Shown: positions 50,881 through 61,800 of the stretch, in pieces | How positions within the stretch are numbered: the first letter of the stretch is position 1 | Layout: each line of letters begins with the position of its first letter | Assembly (NCBI RefSeq): GCF_020379485.1 | Contig: NC_063435.1 | Location: forward strand, 186,001-250,000 | DNA length: 64,000 nt | Source: Brassica napus | Lineage: Eukaryota > Streptophyta > Magnoliopsida > Brassicales > Brassicaceae | Reading direction: 5' to 3' | Notes under the pieces: generated by a model | Told to the model about the DNA's origin: nothing | Seen by the model: the letters and a program-made list of their open reading frames with translations, nothing else | Databases searched by the model: none | Position numbers and translations under genes: made by a program

Positions 50881-51970
50881 AATGAAAAAAAAAATAATTT
50901 TTCTAATTATGTGGTCCAAAAACAATTCACTTTATCACATATATCTAGTTACAACATACTTCTCTTTAGATAAAAGCAGGGTTAATTATGTCATAAAATA
51001 TACAGCTGTCCACAGAATGTGTCTCAACTTCACTATGTGTCTCTCAGCGATACATAAAGTCATATTGTGTCCCTGAGTGTAACTCTCTCTTCAGATATCG
51101 ACCGTTCCTTACAAAATAATTCAAAGTATTACAACATAAATACAATTATTATCGATCATCCCGACAGACAGAATATGAAAGTGGATCGACACCTGAAAGT
51201 GGGGGATGGTCGCACCCGCACGCACGCGGGCCTGGCGCCTCCCTTTCAACCTTTGCGGCCTTCTAAGCTCTCACAAATCTCAACCACTTTATTTTCAAAC
51301 TTATTGGCCTAAAGACTACGTATGCAAACTGTGCATGCGTACTACTTATCATACAAAATAAAATAAAAATACGTATGTTACATGCAGTATCATTATCAAT
51401 GTATAAATCGCTACCTAACTGCTCACACTCATTGTATACAGCGCAACCAAATTCAGTTCCCCCAAATAGTCCGTCTTATTTCACAACCGCATTTAAACTT
51501 TTTTTCGTAATACACGTTTTAAAAGTGTAAAGAAGGTATAAAATCATTAATTTGATTCGTAGTCACGGTGAGAGCTGTTGATATTCGTCGGTGAAAGCAT
51601 GAACCTTGTATTGAAAGAGAAACACGTAGAATCATAACTTTTTGGTTTGTCTGTGAAACAGGTATTATGGGGAACAAAGAATATGTCTGTAAAAAAAGAA
51701 GAAGCAAAGTGAATCTTTTTTTTTTTTTAAGCAAAGTGAATCTTGAGCCAGTAGAGTAATGAAAGCACTTTTCTTTTTCATAGAAGAAAAGCCGAATATT
51801 CAGTAATAAAAGCCATTATATGATTCTTTTGAAGTTTCACTTTCCAAAATTAGAGCGACAAGAAAACTGCACTTTAAGCCCCAGGGGATAAAACAAAACA
51901 ATGCAAGATTAGATATCGTACAGAAATGGCAAAATATAAGTGAAAAAGCGTTTATACAACAACAAAAAAA
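50881..51970. other. Intergenic with a GC-rich island
   Basis: Mostly AT-rich. The exception is 51195-51270, with CGCACCCGCACGCACGCGGG and CTGGCGCC, far above the local GC content. No gene can be attached to it. Confidence 0.4.
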
Positions 51971-52056
51971 TCCGACCTGCCGGAATCGAACCAGCGACCT
52001 AGAGATTATCTGTCACAGACTACAGTCTCCCGCTCTACCAACTGAGCTAAGGTCGG
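51971..52056 (-). tRNA. tRNA-Tyr (anticodon GTA) with intron
   Basis: The minus strand starts CCGACCTTAGCTCAGTTGGT, giving the acceptor stem CCGACCT paired with AGGTCGG plus A discriminator. The D-arm GCTCAGTTGGTAGAGC follows. The anticodon GTA sits in GGGAGACTGTAG, with a short intron (about 10-13 nt, TCTGTGACAG region) just 3' of it. The T-arm is GGTCGCTGGTTCGATTCCGGC. An intron after position 37 is universal in plant tRNA-Tyr. The box-A (TAGCTCAGTTGG) and box-B (GGTTCGATTCC) promoters look intact. Confidence 0.95.
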
Positions 52057-52228
52057 TTGTTGAAAAGTCTCAATACAAATAATAAATATACACAACATTA
52101 CTGCTTCTCTTGCTGAGAACGACCGATCCAAGAACATAGCTAACCAAATTACGAACCACCTAAAATCAATTTCTCCCGTCTCTTACGTTACAAATAAAAC
52201 TAACGGTCAGACATTCTTTTTTTCTTTC

Positions 52229-52730
52229 TATAACTTACTCACTGTATGAGTTATGATCAAACCACAATACACACGTACAATTTACCTACCGGTTTGACTC
52301 AAACCAAATACACACGGCCGGTTTAAATTGGACTAATTCACACGTGCCGTGAAGAATAACACTAAATTTAAGAATATTTTGAAAACAGTTATATAAATTA
52401 TGGTTTTAAAGTTTAAATTTTTAGATATAGTACTAAATTTAAAGTTTATAATTTCAAACTAGACGTCAAATATATAAAATAGAGCTATAAACTTTTAAAA
52501 TTATTCTATTACATCGTTAAATAAACCTTTGATATTTTTTTGAATAGAGTCCATAAATATTTTGAACAAGACTCGTAAATAATTTGAGTCACTGTTTATA
52601 ACTTACTGTATGAGTTATGATCAAACCACAATACACGTACAATTTACCTACCGGTTTGACTCAAACCGAATACACACGCACACACACCCGACCGGTTTAA
52701 ATTCGACTAATTCCGCACGTGCCGTATAGA
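52229..52730 (+). repeat. Duplicated segment with G-boxes upstream of APC
   Basis: TGTATGAGTTATGATCAAACC through ACCTACCGGTTTGACTCAAACC, CCGGTTTAAATT and CACGTGCCGT occurs at about 52241-52350 and again at about 52608-52726. Both copies hold a CACGTG (52341, 52716), and a further CACGTG is at 52735. The second copy is within 250 bases of the APC ATG and is probably part of its promoter; the first lies 370 bp further out. Confidence 0.8.
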
Positions 52731-52972
52731 ATCACACGTGGAAAACCTGCTCGCGATATACAGAGGAAGAAGCAGAGGTGAGGGAAGAAGATAGAGCGAA
52801 AGAGATTAGGACCGTCACTCCCGGTTAACAAAACGACGCCGGAGCCTCCTTCACCGGCCGTCGTTTCAAACCCCAAATCCAAAACTCTCTCTCCCCAACA
52901 TGAACGATCCGTAAGAATCATTCAAAAGCTCAAAGACTCTTCCTTTATCTCAATCGAATCTCAATCAACCCA

Positions 52973-55672
52973 ATGAAGAAGCCCGCATCAATCTCGATGG
53001 ACCACGTACTCCTAGCCTTACGCGAGACCAGCGAGGAGAGAGAGATTCGAATCCGGAGCCTATTCGATTTCTTCGACAATTCGAGCTTAGGGTTCTTGGA
53101 CTACGCCCAGATCGAAAAGGGCTTAGCTTCGCTTCAGATTCCACCCGAGTACAAGTACGCTAGGGATTTGTTCAGAGTCTGTGATGCCAACAGAGACGGG
53201 CGCGTGGATTACCACGAGTTTCGTCGTTACATTGACGCCAAGGAGCTCGAGCTTTACAGGATCTTCCAGGCGATTGATGTTGCTCACAACGGGTGTATTT
53301 TGCCGGAGGAGCTTTGGGAGGCTCTGGTTAAGGCTGGTACGTGATGGTGTCGTGTAAAAGTTGGAACCTTTATTGAATGTGTGGATGTTGATAGTGTACT
53401 GATCGGTTATCTCTACTAGTAGTTTGGTTACAGTGAGTATGTTTTAATTAGTAGCTTGTTTTGGAGGCTCTGGTTAAGGCTGGTACTAATAGTGTCATGT
53501 AAAGTTGGAACCTTTATTGAGCTTGTGGATGTTGATAGTGTACTGATGGCTAAGTAGTTTGTTTACAGTGAATATGTTTTAATCAGTATTCTAAAAATCG
53601 GTCTAGGCAGCTCCTGTCTAGACCCAAATTGGGTCTAAAGGAAACAAATTTTTGCTTAGATGTTCAAAAAATCGGTCCGCATAATCAATAATCTCCTATA
53701 AATTGTCTAATTACTGTCTAGCTATATCTTGGACATTGTGTTTTATTGTTTTTGCTTTTGATTATTGAGTATGTCAAACCTGCATAAGCTCCACAGTTAT
53801 GTTCTTGTAGGCATTGGAGTAGTTTGTTTACAGTGAATATGTTTTAATCAACATTTTTTGCTTAGATGTTCAAAAAATCGGTCTAGGCGTCCACATAATC
53901 ACTAATCTCCTATAAATCGTCTAATTACTGTCTAGCTATTTTTTTGGACATTGTATTTTAATGTTTTCGCTTTTGATTGTTGAGTATCTTAAACCTACAA
54001 TTTTTGGTTAGATGTTCAAAAAATCGGTCTAAGCATCCACATAATCACTAATCCCCTATAAATCCTCTAATTACCATCTAGCGATTTCTTGGACATTGTG
54101 TTTTGATGTTTTCGCTTTTGATTGTTGAGTATGTCAAACCTGCATTAGCTCCACAGTTATGTTCTTTTAGGCATTGAAGTAGTTTGTTTACAGTGAATAT
54201 GTTTTAATCAGTATTCTAAAATCAGTCTAGACAGCTCCTGCCTAGTCGGTTAGACAGCTTCCGCCTAGTCTTCAAATCGGTTTTAGACATTCAAAAAAAT
54301 CGGTTTCTATCCGTATAATCAATAATCCCCTTATAAAACATCTAATTACCATCTAAAGACTTCTTGAATATTGGTTTCAATGTTTTTGCTTTTGATTGTT
54401 GAGTATCTCAAACCTACATAAGCCCCCACAGTTATATTCTTGTAGGTATTGAAATAGATGACGAGGAGCTCGCTCGTTTCGTGGAGCATGTTGATAAAGA
54501 CAACAACGGAACCATAACATTCGAAGAGTGGAGAGATTTTCTCTTGTTATACCCTCATGAAGCCACCATTGAGAACATATACCATCACTGGGAAAGGGTG
54601 TGTTTGATAGACATTGGCGAGCAAGCCGTTATCCCAGACGGTATAAGCAAACATGTCAAAAGAAGCAGGCTCCTTCTCGCAGGAGGACTAGCCGGAGCCG
54701 TATCCAGAACCGCAACCGCGCCTCTTGATCGCCTCAAAGTAGTTCTGCAAGTTCAGAGAGCACACGCAGGGGTCCTCCCAACCATCAAGAAGATATGGAG
54801 AGAAGATAAGTTGAGAGGTTTCTTCAGAGGCAATGGTTTGAATGTAATGAAGGTTGCTCCTGAGAGCGCCATTAAGTTCTGCGCTTACGAGATGCTGAAG
54901 CCTATGATTGGAGGAGAGGGAGGTGATATCGGTACGAGCGCGAGGCTTTTGGCTGGTGGAATGGCTGGCGCGGTGGCTCAGACCGCTATTTACCCTATGG
55001 ATCTTGTGAAGACGAGGCTGCAGACTTGTGTGAGTGAAGGTGGGAAGGCGCCGAAGCTGTGGAAGCTTACAAAGGATATATGGGTGAGAGAGGGGCCTAG
55101 GGCGTTCTATAAGGGTCTGTTTCCTTCTCTTATTGGGATTATACCTTATGCTGGAATCGATCTAGCTGCTTATGAGACGCTTAAAGACTTGTCTAGAACA
55201 TACATTCTTCAAGACACCGGTTAGAGAATCAAAAGCCCTTGGATTCTTATTGTTTTTTTTTGTAGATGATTGTTCTTTAAATAATTTCAAATTTTGCAGA
55301 GCCGGGTCCTCTGATACAACTGAGCTGTGGAATGACATCAGGAGCTCTCGGAGCATCATGTGTTTACCCTTTACAGGTTGTAAGAACAAGGTAAAAAATG
55401 TTAACAAAAGTTTTATGTTCTGTTCCTTGCTTAACAAGTTACAAAAGTTTTATCTTTTTTTCTTGCTTAACAAGTTTGATTCTTGTCCTGTCAGGATGCA
55501 AGCGGATAGTTCAGAGACGACAATGAGACAAGAGTTTATGAAAACGATGAGAGGTGAAGGTTTGAGAGGATTCTACAGAGGACTCTTACCTAATCTTCTT
55601 AAAGTGGTTCCAGCTGCAAGCATTACATACATTGTTTATGAAGCTATGAAGAAAAACATGGCTCTTGATTAA
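52973..55672 (+). CDS. APC3: Mitochondrial Ca-regulated ATP-Mg/Pi carrier (APC/SCaMC type)
   Basis: Four exons: 52973-53336, 54446-55219, 55300-55390 and 55495-55672, 468 codons with matching phases. The N-terminal ~200 residues hold EF-hands: [14 protein letters not shown] and [14 protein letters not shown] are complete, while [17 protein letters not shown] and [13 protein letters not shown] are degenerate. Three mitochondrial-carrier repeats follow, with signatures [20 protein letters not shown] and [10 protein letters not shown] and six expected membrane helices. It swaps ATP-Mg for phosphate across the inner membrane under calcium control. In Arabidopsis these are APC1-3; At5g07320 fits the position, and APC3 as symbol is from memory. 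The start [20 protein letters not shown] is the first ATG. A second in-frame Met is at MDHV. Intron 1 (1.1 kb) is full of copies of its own flanking exon edges. Confidence 0.93.
53319..54457 (+). repeat. Multiplied exon edges within APC intron 1
   Basis: The end of exon 1 with its donor (GGAGGCTCTGGTTAAGGCTG|GTAC, 53315-53340) is copied at 53463-53490 together with ~100 bp of intron. The branch/acceptor side, GCTTTTGATTGTTGAGTATCT through ATAAGC..CCACAGTTATRTTCTTGTAG|G, occurs three times, ending near 53811, 54170 and 54445; only the last feeds the true exon 2. Between them lies a repeated MITE-like block, TTCTAAAAATCGGTCTAGGC to TTCTTGGACATTG, in about four versions. Confidence 0.85.
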
Positions 55673-56370
55673 GCCAAATACAATTTTTTCTTGGGAGTAG
55701 TCATTCTTTTTGTTTGTTGGCAAGGGATCGTTTCTTGACTCTTGAGCTCTAGATTATGCGAGATAACAGAAACAAGACCTGCTGTAATACGTTTGCTCGT
55801 TGATGTGGTCATGATCTAAGAGTCAAACTCTGTAAAGTTACATATTCAAAATGGATATTGGATGGATTAAAGTTACGGTTTGGTTCATTTCTCAAATTAA
55901 TGTTGATTGGTTCAGTTTCTTACGGTAATGTTTTTGATCATTCATATTGGAACGTATATTTTGACTGCACGTTTGGATTTATAACATTTTTGTATGTGTT
56001 GTATTGATTTCAAATAAGCGTATATATACACATTTAAAGAAAAAAAAAGCTAAAAGATTTATGCATTTCAACTAGACTTTTTTATATAATAAACATGTTA
56101 AAAACTATATTTCTCGGACTATAGTTGTAAAATTATGTATATTGTATTGTACAGATTTACACAGGACCGGCTCAAACTATTTCACATACGTCAAGGTTTG
56201 TTAGCTAACTCAGAAAGATGTTAGATAGATGTAGAATCGATAGTATCAATCAATGTAAGCAATAAAAAAACTTCTGAATGGCAACTTTTAACTTTATATA
56301 GATAGTTTTATAAGAAACAACAATATTGTCAAGCTATTAAAAGCAATCAGAATACTTCTTGTCACACTAA

Positions 56371-56490
56371 TCAACACATCACCGGAGAGTTTACCGGGAG
56401 AAGAAAAATACAGAAAAAAATAAGAGAAAGCACGAAAAGAAGAAAGGCGTAGCCTTCCCTTTGCCTCTGATGACTTGCCGTTTGCATCAT
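56371..56490 (-). CDS. Predicted 39-residue single-span membrane microprotein
   Basis: An ORF of 39 codons from ATGATG at 56490 to TGA at 56371. It has a short polar N-terminus with a basic cluster (QTASHQRQREGY), then a clean ~17-residue hydrophobic helix AFLLFVLSLIFFCIFLL, and a short PVNSPVMC tail. The layout is that of a small tail- or signal-anchored protein. A purine is at -3 of both Met codons. A TATA box (TATAAATA) sits on the same strand at 56691-56698, and an 18-codon ORF lies between it and this one. I do not recognise the family. The region is GC-richer than its flanks, as coding DNA here usually is. It lies between APC (ends 55672) and TSN1 (ends 58829). It could also be a non-coding RNA; the short length makes chance possible. 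Confidence 0.5.
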   Translation of the reverse strand: MMQTASHQRQREGYAFLLFVLSLIFFCIFLLPVNSPVMC

Positions 56491-56540
56491 TTCTCAGTTA
56501 ACCAAAACAGAGAAAGATAACGGAACTGAGTTAACTCCGA

Positions 56541-56597
56541 TTAACCGTAGCTCGAAAGCTTCTTAACGGCGTCTTCTTGATCCGTTTCTTCCTCCAT
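56541..56597 (-). CDS. 18-residue acidic ORF upstream of the microprotein
   Basis: ATG at 56597 in a strong context (GATATGG: G at -3 and +4) opens MEEETDQEDAVKKLSSYG, ending in TAA at 56541. It is the first ATG after the expected start of transcription (~30 bp past the TATA box at 56691-56698) and ends 50 bases before the microprotein ATG. It could be a regulatory upstream ORF or the first of two small proteins. An alternative frame across the same bases (EEEKKIWRKKRIKKTPLRSF) is also open but has no ATG. Confidence 0.4.
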   Translation of the reverse strand: MEEETDQEDAVKKLSSYG

Positions 56598-56690
56598 ATC
56601 TTTTTCTCTTCCTCAGGTGAGTGACAAGAAAAGATATAAAATGTTTAGTGTTTCTTCCAGTCTCCTCCTACGTCTATCCTCAACCCATTA

Positions 56691-56698
56691 TATTTATA
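56691..56698 (-). promoter_or_regulatory. TATA box of the small-ORF unit
   Basis: TATAAATA on the minus strand, about 95 bases before the 18-codon ORF, in a non-repetitive stretch. Confidence 0.45.
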
Positions 56699-56699
56699 A

Positions 56700-58828
56700 T
56701 ACTTATACTTCATTTGGTCCCATATCCAAATCATAATTTATTTGCTATTGTTATTTAAATATAAAACTATAGAATATGTTTTGCTAAATTTTATTTAAAC
56801 CCCAAGGGATCGATCTCTATCAAAGTTATACCTAACTTCCGTATAATTTTAATGAACACTTCAATAATGTGCATGTTTTACTTTTGTAAGAAATCCAGCT
56901 TGCAATATTGCATGGTGTAGAATTAAGCGTGTCAGTATGAAATACAATACGTATGCCAGTGCCCAGTATAATATAAAGAATCCCCTATATCAATAATCTT
57001 ATCCTTTTTTTTTTTTGCTAAACCAATAATCTTATCCTTGCATCGAAAAAATTTATCTAAATAGTTAGCAAACCGAAATAGTAATAAAAGACCACATGCG
57101 CGTCATAGTGCGATTGCTTTGCATCCCCTTTTACAATCTCAAATAACAATTTAAAACAATGTTAGATGCTAGCTAGCTCTCATTATAAATTTGTGGTGCA
57201 ACATGTCATTTGTCTTTTTTTCTTCATCCAAATATTTGTTCTTCTTCGTTTTTGGTTCTATAACTTTCAGTGACGATTAAAAACACAAGAGGGGTTATAT
57301 ATATATTTTTTTATGTCGTCATTTCCACTAGAAAATAATAAATTATCCTTTTGTGATTACAAATAAACCAGCCACTCTTTTCGTAAAATTAAAATATGCA
57401 TTGTGTATGAAGGTGGTCCAGTTTAATGGGTCATACGAGGACCACTTAGTTCATCCGTTCATCCAACGTACTAGAGTTTTGTATCAATTTGTAAACTTTT
57501 TTTTTGCCGCAACAACAACAATCATTGGAGAATATTTGTAGAATGAGAAAATATTTGTAGAATTAATTATTTACTCATTCAGTTTACAAAGCTACGATAA
57601 TTCAAATGTTGGCTGTATAGTGTATGTGCAAAAAAAAAATTAGATGCATTTTACCTAAAACCTACAGTTTAAGAGTTTCGCATCAATTCTAGCTTGGAAA
57701 CATCACTGCTTACGAACTATAGGAATGAAAATGAATCCGAATATGATTATATATACATTTAACTAATGTGTAATGTAGGCCTTTCTTTATATAGAAGTCG
57801 TAAAGCTCTTTACGATTATTTTATTACAAAATAGCAATGGACAATAATCATGTCGAATAAGCACTAGTCCCATTAAAGTGGGAGCTAGTAAGCATCCATC
57901 ACCAGTTCAACTCGTATCAATTTATCACATTTTAATCAATATAACACTATATTTTTAATTCCTCATCGAGAAAGCATTGTACCACTTTAGCTACGTCTTA
58001 TCGCAAATGGTGGATATTTCTTTTGCAATTTTATAAAATATTGATCACAACTCAATGTACAACTCATTACTCAAATATAAAACGATAGAAAAGTACTGAG
58101 CATTTTATATACACAATATTTTATGTTTTAGCTGATTGTGAGAGTATAAACAATTAAGAAAAATGTAACGGCCTAATAGTAAGGTTTAAGAACATTTAAA
58201 AAGTTCTATCTAATCTTTCATTTTTATTTTATAAGTTAAAATGATATTATATTTTTTGGTTTCATTGGAAAATTTAATGAATAGGCTACTCCATGGCTAA
58301 AGCGCAGCCATTTCCTAACTGAGAAGAAAACAAGCGTGTAGGCTTTAGCCAGCAGATGAAACTACCAATGTATGTTCTCTATATAGAGCTAAGGAGGGAT
58401 CATCTTGAGGAAAGCTGACTACAAACTAGAAGAAAAAGGAGAGCTGAAGTGCTGAACGAAGGAGGCCAAACCATTTGTGATGTGAAAACAATATTGGTCG
58501 AAGTCGCAGCAACATACGCCAATGTTGTAACGAGTTTTTTGTATACTTTGATTCAGTTAAATCTGATTGTAAAAAGTATTTCAAAAAAAAAACTGTTGAA
58601 GCATAGTTCAAACTTCCTCTTATTTCAAGTCCTACATAGGAAATTTTCGTTTTTGCTCAAAAAAAACATAGGAAATTCTCGTTAAAACTCAAAAAGTATA
58701 ACTATAGTCCAAAACGTTACAAAAAAAAGGTCTGATGACATGTCTTTAAAACCTTAAGAGAAACCGACCAACCACTTGTCTCCCTCCTACGTCATGGTCC
58801 CTTTGAACCAGCATATCGATTACCATTA
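56700..58828. other. Intergenic between the small-ORF unit and TSN1
   Basis: AT-rich. 58.29-58.35 kb contains a 10-bp inverted pair TGGCTAAAGC / GCTTTAGCCA with a ~38-base loop, too weak to call an RNA. No protein gene is visible. The last ~100 bases are probably TSN1 3' UTR. Confidence 0.45.
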
Positions 58829-61800
58829 TTACCTGCGACCACCACCAGCAGGCTTCCTAGCCGGAGCAGTGTCCTCATCATCTGATTCCACGTCACCGTA
58901 CTGCCAGATCCCAGTCCTAGCCTTGCGAGCTTCCTCCTGGAACTTCTCCAAAGCATCAAGAGCAGCTTGCTTGTCCTTGTGCTCAAATCTCCTACGTTTC
59001 TCCATTTTCGCTATTCCTTCCTGTGTTCATCATCATCATCATCATCAGAAACACATATTATTGGAAATACTCTATAGAGACAAAGGTGTGAGAGGAAACC
59101 TACCTGAAGCATTGCAGCGTTGACAGAGATCTCTTCATCAGCAGCAATGAGAGTGACAGCAAGTTCAGTTCCAGTGCCTTGGCCTTTGACTTTACCACCA
59201 GACGTGTCTCTTTCCTCTATCACTGCCTTGAACTCTTTACCACTTCCAAGCGTCACGGTATGCAAATACTCTCCAGCTTCAGGACCAAAGTCTTCCTCCA
59301 AGCTTGGAACCTTTATGTAGGCAAGTCTGCATAGCTGAGCTAGCCCTGGTGCTGAGGACACAGAAGGATCAACTGGTCGGATTGCGCTGTAAGGGACTAA
59401 CTCTTGGTTTCCATAATCTATGTAGAACACTTCAAGCTTCTCATCTGGTGACTGAATAGCTTCTCGGGGTGCACTCACAATCTGGAGATGAAGGTATCAA
59501 GATTAAATGAATAAGTAGCACAGAAACTAAGAAAGTGGACTAGACTTACTAGGCCTGCGGGTTTGGTTAGTTTAGGTAGTTCGGTTCGGAAGTTAAACAT
59601 AAATCTTACCGAATTAACCCGAAATAAAATTCGATTCGGTTCAGTACTTGGTTAGTTCGGTTTTTGAAAAATTCTACCGAAGTCTTTTATTTTGGTTTAA
59701 TTTTGTTATAATTTTGGATAAATTTAGTTAAATTTGGTTATTTCAGTTCAAAATTTGGTTAATTCGGTTTGGGTTTTTGGTATGGTTTAGGTATAATTTT
59801 TTATTAAGAAGAAAACCAAAATAACCGTTTACCGAACCGAAAACCGAATTTTTTTTAGAAAACCTACCAAACTTACCGAAATTTCGGTTCGGTTCGGTTA
59901 AAAATCTCAGGCCTAAGACTTACCATTGCACGGTTCCAGGAGTTGTCAAGGCTAAACTGTGCAAGCACAATGTCACCTCTCTTGGGGTTAAAGGATCCAA
60001 TGATTGGAGCATCTTTAACACTCAGAGAAGCAAGCTGGTTCTGAATAGAAGCTATCCTCTGATCTCCAACAGATTGAACATAGAACCGACCACCTCCAAG
60101 TACTTCTGTAACAGCAACCTTCAAAGTCTCCTTCTGCCTAGTCTCCACGGTTGTACTTCCGTTTGAGACTTCTTGTCCTTCAACATAATTTTCCCAAATC
60201 TGCAAAAAGATCAAAAAAAAAAAAAACAGTTTAGCAAACATAATCTATGAACCAAAAGCATGTATTATACTAATGTCACCTTCAGTTTCTGATTCTTAGC
60301 AGTTCTCTCTGCCTGCTCAAGAATATGCGCTTCAACAATCCTGTCTGCACCAAAGCTAGTCTGCATCTTGGCTAAACCAGCTTCAAGCAGAACCGTCGCC
60401 ACGTTTGTCCTCCCCTCCCACATTGATCCTAGGAAAGTACCGGTTCTATCCACCGTTTCAACTTCAATCTATGTAAAGTTTATAACAAACTATTAGCAAA
60501 AGAATAGAGAAAAATTAAATGTAAGTTTAGATTTGTTTAGCTTACCTCAACATCCCTCTGCATGATCCTACGCCTCATCACAGAGATAGCTTCATCCGAG
60601 AAAGGCTCTCCACGTCCAGGGCATCTAACACCAGAGAACGCAAAGGCAATGCTACACGTCAGCTTTGGAATATAAAGCTTACACCGATGTCCACTCAGTA
60701 CATATTCCACAACAGCAGGTATCCTCCTGATCCTCTGAAGCGACGGCAAGAAATCTTTAGCTTTCTTGGCCGCGGCCACGGTTAAGTCAGTGATGTGCAT
60801 GGCTGGAGCCTCTTTAGCAGAATGGATTCCTTTCTTTCCAGAGAGAGCGCGAGATTCAGCAGCGAGAAGAGCATCGTAATGGTTTGACCTCTCTTCAAAG
60901 TCTCTGTGTCTGACCACGTTTCCGAAACCACGTGACAGGAGAAGCTCAGCGATGTTGACTCCAGCTGGCTGAGTGCCGGAGATGGCTGATGCAGTAGCTA
61001 CTTCCTCGGTGTCGCCTTTGGAGGGAGATGGAATGAACACTGAGCCGAAGTCCATTATCCTATCTGCAGTTGTGGTAGCACCTTCTGCTGGTGTGACTTT
61101 TCTTGAGTATTCCATTTGAACAATGACCTGTGTAAAGGCAAATGAATACCATATGATAATGCATCAAGACTAAATAACCGATCAAATTCTGAACCGGACT
61201 AACTGAAATAACTAAGCTTAACCAATTCTTTTGAATTTTAACCAAGTTTTTTTTTGTTTTTTTGGAACTCCAATAGGCAATAACCAAGTTAAAACAAAAA
61301 AAATTAACTGAATGAAAAAACTTCGGTTAAGTTTGATAGAAATTTCTGAAACCTTAAACCGAACTAACCAAAATCCGAACCGAACTTAACCAAAAAAATT
61401 CAAATTTTAACCAATTTAAAACCGAAATTTAACCAATTTAAAACCGAAATTTAACCAAATGTAAAAAACTAACCAAATGTAGAAACTTCAGTTAAGTTTG
61501 ATAGGAAATTTTGAAACCGATCTAACCGAAAACCGATTTTTTGTGTACAATTCGGCCAAACCGAACTACTCGACCCAAAAAAAAAACGAATTAACCAAAA
61601 CCGCATGCCTAATTAAGAGAATTGGAGAAAAATGAATTAAGCTTTTCTAGTATTACTCTTCAAGTTGGAATTGATAAATTAAACTTTCTATTCATAGTCA
61701 GAAAGGACCTAGTTATCTAAAATGAATCTTTATTATATGGTTATCTAAACCAAGATAACAAACCGAATGCATATAGTCTTAACACAATACCTGTTTGCCA

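Noticed and set aside
58294..58351. Hairpin TGGCTAAAGC / GCTTTAGCCA as a microRNA precursor
   Set aside because: Ten-bp stem with a ~38-base loop and no extended pairing; far below a plant pre-miRNA fold.
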